The notes under the pieces: model-generated
Seen by the model: the letters and a program-made list of their open reading frames with translations, nothing else
Database searches by the model: none
What the model was told of the DNA's origin: nothing
Part shown: one piece after another, positions 46,710-55,348 of the stretch
Numbering within the stretch: position 1 is the stretch's first letter
Layout: each line of letters starts with the position of its first letter
From: Duganella sp. CF517
Lineage (GTDB): Bacteria > Pseudomonadota > Gammaproteobacteria > Burkholderiales > Burkholderiaceae_D
Length of the DNA stretch: 64,000 nucleotides
Assembly (NCBI RefSeq): GCF_900110275.1
Contig: NZ_FODC01000004.1
Location: 310,001 to 374,000 of the forward strand
Direction: 5' to 3'
Program-made: the position numbers and the translations under genes

Positions 46710-49226
46710 TTGAACCAAACTACCCACACCATTCCCAGCCGGGAGGAAATTCTCGGCATCTTCCGCAGCGCCAAGGCGCCGCTTGACCTGCTCGCAGTAG
46801 CGAAGTCGCTCAAAGTCGCCAACGACGCACAAGCCGTGCTCTCGCGCCGGCTCAACGCCATGCAGCGCGACGGCCAGATTGTCGCCGACGACACCGGCCA
46901 CTTCTCGCTGGCGACCGAGACCGGCTTTGTCGCCGGCCGCGTCAGCAGCCACCGCGACGGCTTCGGTTTCGTCATCCCGGACGAGCCGGGCGAAGACCTG
47001 TTCCTGCCCGAGAAGGAAATGCAGAAAGTGCTGCACGGCGACCGCGTGCTGGCCAAGGTCATCGGCGTCGATCGCCGCGGCCGGCCGGAAGGCACCATCG
47101 TCGAAGTGGTCCAGCGCGCCAACACGCACGTCATCGGCCGCCTGCTCAACGAAAACGGCGCCTGGATCGTCGCGCCGGAAGACCAGCGCATCGCCCAGGA
47201 CATCCTGATCGAAGGTTCGATCGGCAAGGCCAAATCGGGGCAGGTCGTCAGCGTCGAGCTGACCGAGCAGCCGATGCGCTTCAAGCAGCCGGTCGGCAAG
47301 ATCGTTGAAGTGCTGGGCTCGCTTGACGATCCGGGCATGGAGATCGAAATCGCCGTGCGCAAGTTCGGCGTGCCGCACGTCTTCTCCGACGCCGCGCTCA
47401 AGCAAGCCAACAAGCTGCCCGACGTCGTGCGCGAGATCGACCTGGCCGACCGCGTCGACCTGCGCGATATTCCGCTGGTGACCATCGACGGCGAAGACGC
47501 GCGCGACTTCGACGACGCGGTCTACTGCGAGCCGGTCAAGATCGGCCGCGCCAACGCCTACCGCCTGATCGTCGCCATCGCCGACGTCAGCCACTATGTC
47601 AAGCCGAACGACGCGCTCGACACCGACGCGCTCGAACGCAGCACCTCGGTCTACTTCCCGCGCCGCGTGATTCCGATGCTGCCGGAAAAACTGTCGAACG
47701 GCCTGTGCTCGCTGAACCCGGCGGTCGACCGCCTGACCCTGGTGTGCGACGCCGTCATCACCGCCAAGGGCGAGATCAAGGCCTACCAGTTCTATCCGGC
47801 CGTGATCCACTCGGCCGCGCGCCTGACCTACACCGAAGTGGCCGACATCCTCGGCAACACCAAGGGACCGGAAGCGGCGCGCCGTCCGGGCATCGTGCCG
47901 CATCTGCTGAACCTGTACGACGTCTACCAGGCCTTGTTGAAGGCGCGCAGCGAACGCGGCGCGATCGACTTCGAGACCACCGAAACGTACATCGTCTGCA
48001 ATCCGTCGGGCAAGATTGAAAAGATCATCCCGCGCACCCGCAACGAAGCGCACAAGCTGATCGAAGAGTGCATGTTGACCGCCAACGTCTGCGCGGCCGA
48101 CCTGCTGATCCGCCACAAGCATCCCGGCACCTACCGCATCCACGCCAGCCCGACCGCCGAAAAGCTCAAGCAGGTGCGCACCTTCCTCAAGCAGGTGAAC
48201 CTGAACCTGAACGGCGGCGACAAGCCGACCGCCGGCGATTACGCCGAGCTGATGCGCCAGGTCAAGGAGCGTCCGGACGCGTCGCTGCTGCAAACCATGC
48301 TGTTGCGCTCGATGCAGCAGGCGGTCTACTCGCCCGACAACATCGGCCACTTCGGCCTGGCGTACGAGGCGTATGCCCACTTCACCAGCCCGATCCGCCG
48401 CTATCCGGACTTGCTGACGCACCGCGCCATCAAGGCGATACTGCTCGGTAAAAAATACGAGCCGAAGATCCCGTCGACCAGCGTACTGAACACCAACGTC
48501 TCGAACGCCACGCGCAAGCAGCAGGCCAAGGACAAGGCCGACGGCAAAGAGAAAAAAGCCGCCGTCGACCTGACCGTGTGGGACGCGCTGGGCGTGCACT
48601 GCTCGGCCAACGAGCGCCGCGCCGACGAAGCGTCGCGCGACGTCGAAGCGTGGCTCAAGTGCTACTTCATGCAGGACAAGCTGGGCGAGGAATTCACCGG
48701 CATCATCACCGGCGTGACCAGCTTCGGCATCTTCGTCCAGCTGGACCAGTTGTTCGTCGAGGGCATGGTGCACATCACCGACCTCGGCACCGACTACTTC
48801 CAGTACGACGACGCCCGCCACGAACTGCGCGGCGACCGCACCGGCAAGCGTTTCCAGCTGACCGACAAGGTCGACGTGCAAGTGGTGCGCGTCGATCTGG
48901 AATCGCGCAAGATCGACCTGCGCCTGGCCGGCGTCGACGCGCCGCCGCCGCGTCCGGAAAAGTCGTCCAAGGACAAGGATCGCAAGGGCAACATCAAGCC
49001 GGGCCCGACGACGTCGCAGCGCCACGAGGTCAAGACCAGCGGGTCGAAGTCGGCGCCGTCCAAGCCGTCGCAATCGGCCCAGCCGTCGCCATCGTCGGCG
49101 TCGCAGCCGGCCGCCAAGCCGGCGTCGCGCTCGCGTGGCGGCCGCGGCAAAAACAATGCCGCGGCGGGTGCCGCGGTAGCACCCCGAGCAGCGCAGCCTG
49201 CCTCAAAAAGTAAGAAGAAGCGATAA
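46710..49226 (+). CDS. rnr: Ribonuclease R
   Basis: RNase R is a processive 3'-5' exoribonuclease that degrades structured RNA. The 838-aa protein has an N-terminal winged-helix domain (about 5-60), cold-shock domains, the RNB catalytic domain with the aspartate cluster in TIDGEDARDFDDAVY, an S1 domain (about 650-730, GIITGVTSFGIFVQL) and a Lys/Ser/Pro/Ala-rich tail of about 80 residues. Translation starts at TTG, because the next in-frame Met (residue 51) would remove the winged helix. It is four bases ahead of rlmB. Confidence 0.97.
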   Translation: MNQTTHTIPSREEILGIFRSAKAPLDLLAVAKSLKVANDAQAVLSRRLNAMQRDGQIVADDTGHFSLATETGFVAGRVSSHRDGFGFVIPDEPGEDLFLPEKEMQKVLHGDRVLAKVIGVDRRGRPEGTIVEVVQRANTHVIGRLLNENGAWIVAPEDQRIAQDILIEGSIGKAKSGQVVSVELTEQPMRFKQPVGKIVEVLGSLDDPGMEIEIAVRKFGVPHVFSDAALKQANKLPDVVREIDLADRVDLRDIPLVTIDGEDARDFDDAVYCEPVKIGRANAYRLIVAIADVSHYVKPNDALDTDALERSTSVYFPRRVIPMLPEKLSNGLCSLNPAVDRLTLVCDAVITAKGEIKAYQFYPAVIHSAARLTYTEVADILGNTKGPEAARRPGIVPHLLNLYDVYQALLKARSERGAIDFETTETYIVCNPSGKIEKIIPRTRNEAHKLIEECMLTANVCAADLLIRHKHPGTYRIHASPTAEKLKQVRTFLKQVNLNLNGGDKPTAGDYAELMRQVKERPDASLLQTMLLRSMQQAVYSPDNIGHFGLAYEAYAHFTSPIRRYPDLLTHRAIKAILLGKKYEPKIPSTSVLNTNVSNATRKQQAKDKADGKEKKAAVDLTVWDALGVHCSANERRADEASRDVEAWLKCYFMQDKLGEEFTGIITGVTSFGIFVQLDQLFVEGMVHITDLGTDYFQYDDARHELRGDRTGKRFQLTDKVDVQVVRVDLESRKIDLRLAGVDAPPPRPEKSSKDKDRKGNIKPGPTTSQRHEVKTSGSKSAPSKPSQSAQPSPSSASQPAAKPASRSRGGRGKNNAAAGAAVAPRAAQPASKSKKKR

Positions 49227-49229
49227 ATA

Positions 49230-49973
49230 ATGAAGAACAAAATGATTTTTGGTTTCCATGCGGTGACCTCGCGTTTGCGTCATGAGGCCTCCTCCGTGGA
49301 AGAGATTTTCATCGACGCCACGCGCGACGACCGCCGCATGAAGGATCTGGTCGCCAACGCCAAGGCGGCCGGCGTGCGCGTCATGCCGGTCGACTCGGGC
49401 CGGCTCGACAAGATCGTCGGCACCCGCCGCCACCAGGGCGTGATCGCCTTCGCCTCGCAGCTGGCGCTGGCGCGCAACCTCGATGAACTGCTCGACGCCA
49501 TCGAAGGCCCGCCGCTGCTGCTGGTCCTCGACGGCATCACCGATCCGCACAACCTGGGTGCCTGCCTGCGCGTGGCCGACGGCGTCGGCGCCCACGCGGT
49601 GATCGTGCCGAAGGACCGCGCCGTCGGCCTGAACGCCACGGCCGCCAAGGTCGCCAGCGGCGCGGCCGAAACCGTGCCCTACATCACCGTCACCAACCTG
49701 GCGCGCACCTTGCGCGACCTCAAGGACCGCGACATCTGGCTGATCGGCACCTCCGACGACGGCGAAAAAGGTTTGTACGAAGCCGACTTCACCGGCCCGA
49801 CCGCGCTGGTCATGGGTTCGGAAGGCGAGGGCATGCGCCGCCTGACCCGCGAGACCTGCGACATGCTGGTCAGCATCCCGATGTTCGGTTCGGTCGAGAG
49901 CCTGAACGTCTCGGTCGCCTCCGGCGTCTGTCTGTACGAGGCGCGCCGCCAGCGCCTTGCCAGGGAAGCTTAA
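49230..49973 (+). CDS. rlmB: 23S rRNA (guanosine-2251-2'-O)-methyltransferase
   Basis: RlmB methylates G2251 in the P loop of 23S rRNA. The 247-aa SpoU-family protein has an N-terminal RNA-binding domain (about 1-80) and the SPOUT knot with LDGITDPHNLGACLRVADG, MGSEGEGMRRL and the C-terminal SLNVSVASGVCLYEA motif. The rnr-rlmB pair is conserved in proteobacteria. Confidence 0.97.
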   Translation: MKNKMIFGFHAVTSRLRHEASSVEEIFIDATRDDRRMKDLVANAKAAGVRVMPVDSGRLDKIVGTRRHQGVIAFASQLALARNLDELLDAIEGPPLLLVLDGITDPHNLGACLRVADGVGAHAVIVPKDRAVGLNATAAKVASGAAETVPYITVTNLARTLRDLKDRDIWLIGTSDDGEKGLYEADFTGPTALVMGSEGEGMRRLTRETCDMLVSIPMFGSVESLNVSVASGVCLYEARRQRLAREA

Positions 49974-49997
49974 ACAGCATCCCGGCAAAGCAGTTCC

Positions 49998-50026
49998 GGC
50001 GGCCCGCTTCGAGGGCCGCCGCTGTT
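49998..50026 (+). terminator. Stem-loop after rlmB
   Basis: GGCGGCCC (49998-50005) pairs with GGGCCGCC (50013-50020) around GCTTCGA, followed by a short T tract. Probable terminator of the rnr-rlmB operon. Confidence 0.6.
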
Positions 50027-50120
50027 TCCACCAGCTTCGTCCCCTCCAAGTCTGCCGCTTCTTAGCAACCTCCAACCGGATACGCTAACATGGGCGTTTC
50101 GGTTGTCATTCCGTACAGCT

Positions 50121-50867
50121 ATGTTCAACCACCTGCGACAAGACATCAACAGCATCATCGAACGCGACCCCGCCGCCCGCAACACATGGGAGGTGCTCAC
50201 GTGCTATCCCGGCCTGCAGGCGATCGTCATGCACCGCTGGGCCAGCTGGTGCTGGTGGCACGGCCTGAAGTGGCTCGGCCGTTTCATCTCCTACCTGGCG
50301 CGCATCATCACCGGCATTGAAATCCATCCGGGCGCCACTATCGGCCGGCGCGTCTTCATCGACCACGGCTTCGGCGTCGTCATCGGCGAAACGGCCGAAG
50401 TCGGCGACGACTGCACCATCTACCAGGGCGTGACCCTGGGCGGCACCTCGCTGCACGCCGGCAGCAAACGCCATCCGACACTGGCGCGCGGCGTCATCGT
50501 CGGCGCCGGCGCCAAGGTGCTGGGCGGCTTCACGGTGGGCGAGTACGCCAAGGTCGGCTCGAACGCCGTGCTGCTCAAGCCGGTGCCGGCGGGCGCCACG
50601 GCGGTCGGCAATCCGGCGCACATCGTGCAGAAGGAAGCGGCCGCGGCGGTCAGCGCCAGCGCGCACTTGTTCTCGGCCTACGGCGTCACGCCGAACGGCG
50701 ACGATCCGCTATCGAAAGCGCTGCACGGACTGATCAACCACGCCGTCCAGCAGGAGCAGCAGATCGAGCGCATCCTGGCAGTGCTGAAGGGGGCGGGCTT
50801 GCCCTGTCAGGGAGTAGCCGAATGTGATAAATTGAATTCCGACCAATTAAACAAGCTCGTCGAATAA
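50121..50867 (+). CDS. cysE: Serine O-acetyltransferase
   Basis: CysE makes O-acetylserine for cysteine synthesis. The 248-aa protein has an N-terminal helical domain and a left-handed beta-helix of hexapeptide repeats (IEIHPGATIGRRVFIDHGFGVVIGETAEVGDDC...), with catalytic Asp/His in FIDHGFGVVIGET and GKRHPTL-like SKRHPTL. The chosen ATG gives the usual start (MFNHLRQDI); a TTG six codons earlier is also in frame. The C-terminal part is longer than in E. coli. Confidence 0.95.
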   Translation: MFNHLRQDINSIIERDPAARNTWEVLTCYPGLQAIVMHRWASWCWWHGLKWLGRFISYLARIITGIEIHPGATIGRRVFIDHGFGVVIGETAEVGDDCTIYQGVTLGGTSLHAGSKRHPTLARGVIVGAGAKVLGGFTVGEYAKVGSNAVLLKPVPAGATAVGNPAHIVQKEAAAAVSASAHLFSAYGVTPNGDDPLSKALHGLINHAVQQEQQIERILAVLKGAGLPCQGVAECDKLNSDQLNKLVE

Positions 50868-50878
50868 GGATCATGGAC

Positions 50879-51553
50879 ATGGAATCACCCGCAGGCGCAG
50901 AAGTACTGGACCCGTTTGAAATTCGCGTGCTGGCCGTGCTGGCCGAAAAGGAAGCGCTGACGCCGGACAACTACCCGCTGTCGCTGAACGCGCTGGTCAA
51001 CGGCTGCAATCAGTTGTCGAGCCGCGACCCGGTGATGTCGATCTCGGAAGAAACGGTGGCCGACGTGTTGCAGCGGCTGATGCAGCGCAAGTACGTCAAC
51101 GGCATCACGCAGGCGGGCGCGCGGGTGACCAAGTACGAGCACCGCATGCGCATCAAATGGTCGCTCGAGCAGGACAAGCTGGCGGTGCTGACGATCCTGA
51201 TGCTGCGCGGCCTGCAAACGGCCGGCGAGATCCGCACCCGCACGGGCAGGTTGCACGACTTCAAATCGGTGGCCGACGTCGAAAACGCGCTGCAATTCCT
51301 GATCGACAAATATCCGCCGCTGGTCTCCAAGCTCGCCCTCGCGCCCGGCACCAAGGAACCGCGCTACGGCCAGTTGCTTGGTGGCGAAGACGCGCTGGCG
51401 CGTGAAGAAACGGCGGCCGGGCTGGGCGGCTCGGTCAGCTCGGCCTCGTCGGGCGGCCGGGTCGCCGCGCTGGAGCAGGAAGTACAGCAACTGCGGCGCG
51501 ACTTCGAAGACCTCAGCGCCCAATTCGCCGAGTTCCGCAAGCAGTTCGAGTAA
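50879..51553 (+). CDS. yceH: YceH family protein (DUF480)
   Basis: A 224-aa protein with tandem winged-helix domains of the YceH/DUF480 family (LDPFEIRVLAVLAEKEALTPDNYPLSLNALVNGCNQLSSRDPVM) and a C-terminal coiled coil (VAALEQEVQQLRRDFEDLSAQFAEFRKQ). AAGGA (50866-50870) lies eight bases before this ATG and only two before the ATG at 50873, so the later start is favoured. Function is unknown; it begins 11 bp after the cysE stop codon. Confidence 0.9.
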   Translation: MESPAGAEVLDPFEIRVLAVLAEKEALTPDNYPLSLNALVNGCNQLSSRDPVMSISEETVADVLQRLMQRKYVNGITQAGARVTKYEHRMRIKWSLEQDKLAVLTILMLRGLQTAGEIRTRTGRLHDFKSVADVENALQFLIDKYPPLVSKLALAPGTKEPRYGQLLGGEDALAREETAAGLGGSVSSASSGGRVAALEQEVQQLRRDFEDLSAQFAEFRKQFE

Positions 51554-51561
51554 CACCAACC

Positions 51562-51691
51562 CCGGGGTCAAGTCTGTCTTTCGGACACGGCCTGATCCGT
51601 CGACATTATTTTGGCGAGATCAATGAACGCCGGGGTCAAGTCTGTCTTTCGGACACGGCCTGATCCGTCGACATTATTTTGTCGAGATCAA
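51562..51691. repeat. Tandem REP-like repeat (two 62-bp copies, 68-bp period)
   Basis: Two copies, 51562-51623 and 51630-51691, differ at one base (GGCG versus GTCG). Each begins CCGGGGTCAAGTCTGTC and contains the self-complementary TGTC-TTTCG-GACA. The GGGGTCA(A/G)GTC start resembles REP elements linked to RAYT transposases; a similar motif lies near 1563. No transposase is in the window. Confidence 0.7.
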
Positions 51692-51778
51692 CGCCTCGTC
51701 GGGGCGGGTTGCCGGTCGGGAAGGCGCAGGACTTGCCGCCTCCATATACTTTCAGCGGCAACGGTTGGCCGCCCCGTA

Positions 51779-52732
51779 TCAGCCTTCCTCGCGGCGGCGG
51801 CGCATCCAGATGGCCACCGCGATCATGGCAACTCCGGCGGCCACGCCGATCCACACGTTGGCATTGCCCAAGGTCGCCCACGATTCGCTGAAAATCGTTT
51901 GCGGCACCGGCAACCGGCGCGGCGCGTGATCCATCGCGATGTGGGCCTCATCGAACAGCAGCCAGGCGCCCGGCACCACGCTGAGCAACAACCGGCTGAC
52001 GATATTGCTGACGAACCAGGCCGAGTTGATGCCGATGTGCATGGCCTTCTCGGCCCACAGCAACAGCAGCGCCGTCACCAGCGGCGTGCCGACCGCCCAC
52101 AGGAACACCTTGGAGCGCGCCATGCTCGACACCATCAGCAACCAGCCCACGGTCGGCAGCGCCCACATCACATACAAAGGGAGCAGGCCAAGCATGCGCA
52201 GCGGCGTCAGGTACAGATCCGGCGTGAGGAACAGTTCGCCGAACACATTGGTGCCGTGCGTCAGCAGCAGGACGGCGCCGATCAACAGGATCAGCAGCGA
52301 CAGCACGAAACCGATGCCCAGTGTGATCAGCGGCGCCACGACGGCGGCGAGCAAGACCTTCGACAGCACCGTCATCGAGTCCGACACCGGCAGCGATTTC
52401 CAGAACAGCAGGCTGCGGTCGCGCCGTTCGTCGTGCAGCGCGCCGAGGCAGTAGAAGAACACCAGCACGCCAAGCACAAGCAGCACCGGCGCGGCCGAGG
52501 CCATATACGCCTGCGCCATCGTTTCGACGACTTGCGTGCGCACCTTGCCCTCCAGCGTGACGGACATCATTTGCGATGGCGAACCGTCGCCGTTGATGCT
52601 GATGTTTTTGTCGAACGTGGCGGCGACCAGCGCCAATACCGCGATCAGCGCGGCGATCACCGTCGGCGCCCACACCAGCATGCCCTTGTGTTCCCACATC
52701 TCGCGCTTGATCAGCCATTTCATGGTTTTCAT
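51779..52732 (-). CDS. ABC transporter permease (YtrC/ABC-2-like)
   Basis: A 317-aa protein with about six to seven membrane segments and a large loop between the first two, typical of ABC-2-type permeases. It is encoded directly after the ATPase gene with a four-base overlap (ATGA), and AAGGAACC precedes the ATG. Together with the ATPase and GntR gene it forms a YtrA-type operon, which in Bacillus responds to cell-wall antibiotics; substrate here unknown. Confidence 0.85.
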   Translation of the reverse strand: MKTMKWLIKREMWEHKGMLVWAPTVIAALIAVLALVAATFDKNISINGDGSPSQMMSVTLEGKVRTQVVETMAQAYMASAAPVLLVLGVLVFFYCLGALHDERRDRSLLFWKSLPVSDSMTVLSKVLLAAVVAPLITLGIGFVLSLLILLIGAVLLLTHGTNVFGELFLTPDLYLTPLRMLGLLPLYVMWALPTVGWLLMVSSMARSKVFLWAVGTPLVTALLLLWAEKAMHIGINSAWFVSNIVSRLLLSVVPGAWLLFDEAHIAMDHAPRRLPVPQTIFSESWATLGNANVWIGVAAGVAMIAVAIWMRRRREEG

Positions 52733-53586
52733 GCGTAGGTTCCTTTCATGGTGGCGACAAACAGATCGGCGACGCTGGGCGTGCGCAGCTCGCCGAAGTT
52801 CGCCAGTTGCTCGCGCGATACCCCGTCGAACAGCATGATCGATTTGCCGAACACGGTACGCTGGGTCATCGGCCGCAGCGCGTTGGCGGCGGCGATGAAC
52901 GGTCCCTCGACCATCACCTCGGTGAAGCGCTCGCCGACTTCGTCCATCGTCGCCGCCAGCGAGATCTTGCCGTCCTGGATGAACATCAGGTCGGTCAGGA
53001 TGTGCTCGACCTCTTCGATCTGGTGCGTTGTGATGACGATGGTTTTGTTCTCGTCGAAATAGTCCTCCAGCAAATTCTGGTAGAACTGCTTGCGGTACAG
53101 GATATCCAGGCCCAGCGTCGGCTCGTCGAGCACCAGCAGCTTGGCGTCGATCGCCATGACCAGCGCCAGGTGCAGTTGCACCACCATGCCCTTGGACATG
53201 GCCTTGACCTTCATCTGCGGATTCAACTTGGTGATGGCCAGATACTTCTCCGCCTTGCTGCGGTCGAAGCGCGGATGCACGCCTTCGACGAAATCGATCG
53301 CATCCCCAACCTTGAGCCACTTCGGCAGGATGGCGACGTCGGCGATGAAGCACACCTCGTTCATCAGCGCGTCGCGCTGGGTGCGCGGGTCCAGGCCCAG
53401 CACCGACAGCTCGCCGTCGAACTGGGTCAATCCCAGCAGCGCTTTGAGCGTGGTGGTCTTGCCCGACCCGTTGGGGCCGATCAAGCCGACGATGCGGCCT
53501 GACTCGACCGTGAAACTGACGCCGTCCAGCGCGGCCTGCTTGCCGTATTTCTTGCTGAGATTGGTCGCGGTGATAATGGCGCTCAT
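52729..53586 (-). CDS. ABC transporter ATP-binding protein (YtrB-like)
   Basis: The 285-aa ATPase has Walker A GPNGSGKT, Walker B LLVLDEPTLGLD and the H-loop ITTHQ. The signature motif is degenerate (MSKGMVVQLHLAL in place of LSGGQ), as in YtrB-type ATPases. It overlaps both neighbours by four bases (ATGA), so all three genes are translationally coupled. It presumably drives the permease encoded next to it. Confidence 0.92.
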   Translation of the reverse strand: MSAIITATNLSKKYGKQAALDGVSFTVESGRIVGLIGPNGSGKTTTLKALLGLTQFDGELSVLGLDPRTQRDALMNEVCFIADVAILPKWLKVGDAIDFVEGVHPRFDRSKAEKYLAITKLNPQMKVKAMSKGMVVQLHLALVMAIDAKLLVLDEPTLGLDILYRKQFYQNLLEDYFDENKTIVITTHQIEEVEHILTDLMFIQDGKISLAATMDEVGERFTEVMVEGPFIAAANALRPMTQRTVFGKSIMLFDGVSREQLANFGELRTPSVADLFVATMKGTYA

Positions 53587-53954
53587 GCCGCACCTCCGGG
53601 CGTTGCCGCCTTCAGCAGCGATTCCGGCTCGAGGCCGAGCCGGCGGATCCGTTCCAGCATGGCCGGCCATTCCTCGCGCAGGAAGCGCTCGCGTTCGCTG
53701 GCCAACAGTTTTTCGTGGGCGCCATCAGTAACGTACATACCTAATCCCCTTCTTTTTTCGACCAAGGTATCGTCCACGAGCTCTTGATAGGCCCGTGATA
53801 CGGTAATCGGATTGAGTTGATAATCGGCGGCAACTTGCCGGACCGAGGGCAGGGCGTCGCCCGGCTTGAGGACGCCATCGAGCATCATGCCGATGACCTT
53901 GTCCTTCAGTTGCCGGTAGATCGGCGCGTTGTCATTCCAGCCTATCGTGGACAT
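53583..53954 (-). CDS. GntR family regulator, YtrA subfamily
   Basis: A 123-aa regulator with the GntR winged helix (APIYRQLKDKVIGMMLDGVLKPGDALPSVRQVAADYQLNPITVSRAYQELVDDTLVEKRRGLGMYV) and the short helical C-terminus of the YtrA subfamily, which controls adjacent ABC transporters. AAGGGG precedes the ATG. It heads the operon and probably represses it. Confidence 0.92.
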   Translation of the reverse strand: MSTIGWNDNAPIYRQLKDKVIGMMLDGVLKPGDALPSVRQVAADYQLNPITVSRAYQELVDDTLVEKRRGLGMYVTDGAHEKLLASERERFLREEWPAMLERIRRLGLEPESLLKAATPGGAA

Positions 53955-54064
53955 ACATGTGGTCCCCTTGATGTGTGTTAATGAAGTGGTGTTGTAGTGA
54001 ACTATAACAGTGATGCTGCAAAAAGCAAGCGGAAACAGCGAGCCGGCTGCTCGCGGCCGCGCGC

Positions 54065-54775
54065 CTAGCCGAGTTTGGCGATCAATTCGAGCGCGTTGGG
54101 CAGCGCCGCACCGGACGCGGTGTTGTCGAAGATGCACCACCCCGGATGTTTTTTGAGATAGTCGGCCACCTGATCCAGATAATTTTGTTGATACGGCGAA
54201 TAATAAATGCGGGGACTGCCATGCAAACGCGCGTAAACCATGTCCGTGGTCGGCACGAAAACGCCGGCCTGGCCCGCCGGCGGGTCGGCGATGACGCGCG
54301 TGACGCGATGACGTTTCATCAACGCGGTCGCGTCGTCGCCGAACCAACTTCCATGGCGCGCTTCGCAGGCGAAGGCGCAGGTGAAGTTTCCGTGCAGGCG
54401 CTCGAAAAAGCCGTCGGCAACGTCCGGATCGAACACCAGACTCGGCGGCAACTGCACCAGGATGCAGCCGAGTTTGTCGCCGAGCGTGCCGGCCTCCTCC
54501 GCAAACCTTGCCAATAGATCATCAACGTCCGCCAACTTTTGATAATGGCTGATGCTTCTCGGTAACTTAACCGAAAACCGGAACGTCTCCGGCACGCTGT
54601 CGGCCCAGCGCGCGTAAGTCGAGTGCTGGTGCGGCTTGTAGAAGGATGAGTTGATTTCCGCCGCGTTCAGGACGGTGGCGTAACGCTGCAAATGACTGCC
54701 TTCGCCAGGAAAGCGCGCCGCCGATTCCCGGTCGATACTCCAGCCGGCGCACCCAATACGTATATTTGAAATCAT
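54065..54775 (-). CDS. DUF72 domain protein
   Basis: A 236-aa protein with the DUF72 TIM-barrel signature: IRIGCAGWSIDRESAARFPGEGSHLQRYATVLNAAEINSSFYKPH near the start, then FRFSVKLPRSISH and VYARLHGSPRIYYSPYQQNY. DUF72 proteins have no established function. The ATG is preceded by AGGA; a TTG three codons earlier is in frame. It begins in an AT-rich spacer. Confidence 0.88.
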   Translation of the reverse strand: MISNIRIGCAGWSIDRESAARFPGEGSHLQRYATVLNAAEINSSFYKPHQHSTYARWADSVPETFRFSVKLPRSISHYQKLADVDDLLARFAEEAGTLGDKLGCILVQLPPSLVFDPDVADGFFERLHGNFTCAFACEARHGSWFGDDATALMKRHRVTRVIADPPAGQAGVFVPTTDMVYARLHGSPRIYYSPYQQNYLDQVADYLKKHPGWCIFDNTASGAALPNALELIAKLG

Positions 54776-55348
54776 TATTATCAATCCTGTTCAAAAAAGA
54801 CCACTCCGGTCCATCGTAAAGCCAGGCTGAAATCGGCAGCGCCCAATTCAGCGGACCGGCCGGGACGCCGAAGCGATCATCTTTTTGATTATTAGGGCCG
54901 GCTAGCAATCGCGTACTTTCCGAATATATCCGGTATATGAATTGTATATTATTCGGACCACATAAGTAGAATACCGGACTTGACATATTAAACGGCACCA
55001 AATTGGTGCGCGAAATTGAATGTCATTAGGAAAGGATTGTTTAAAATATGAATTATCGAACAATGTTGCCATCGCCGAAAAGTCCGTGCTATATTGTTTT
55101 CACCGCCGAAGCCTTTGGTTGTCCTCATTCGCGCTGTTATCAATCACGATAGCGGTGGCGATGAGATAGTCCAATTTTCCATACGCCTGCGCAGGCGTCC
55201 GGGTTAATTGGCAGTGCTGCCCTCGATAACCTCGTGTTTAAATCTCTTCCAATTCGATGTCATCTTGATCATCGGTGGATGATGGCTGGCGCCTGTCTGA
55301 CTAATCATAGTCATCCGTTTAAATCATTCATCAGCATGGATATTGATT
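54776..55348. other. AT-rich spacer with palindromes and the SulP promoter
   Basis: This 573-bp region is lower in GC than its surroundings. It contains the 15-bp palindrome GCACCAA-A-TTGGTGC (54995-55009), a 16-bp palindrome ACGCCTGCGCAGGCGT (55183-55198) and a plausible promoter (55066-55095). A minus-strand frame from 55001 that runs into the DUF72 gene is not convincing. The region may be a scar of an old insertion. Confidence 0.4.
55066..55095 (+). promoter_or_regulatory. Putative promoter of the SulP-carbonic anhydrase gene
   Basis: TTGCCA (55066-55071) and TATATT (55090-55095) with an 18-bp spacer, giving a leader of roughly 240 nt. Confidence 0.5.

Noticed and set aside
51611..52738. 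A 375-codon plus-strand frame opposite the ABC permease
   Set aside because: His/Gln/Arg-rich composition, starts in the repeat region, and runs opposite a convincing membrane protein gene.
51779..53593. A 604-codon frame suggesting an ABC ATPase-permease fusion
   Set aside because: The first half is the ATPase gene read in the wrong frame; the permease has its own ATG, ribosome-binding site and ATGA overlap.
54567..55001. A 144-codon minus-strand frame entering the DUF72 gene
   Set aside because: The C-terminal half is an out-of-frame reading of DUF72 and no ribosome-binding site was seen; the AT-rich first half could be a remnant but is not supported.
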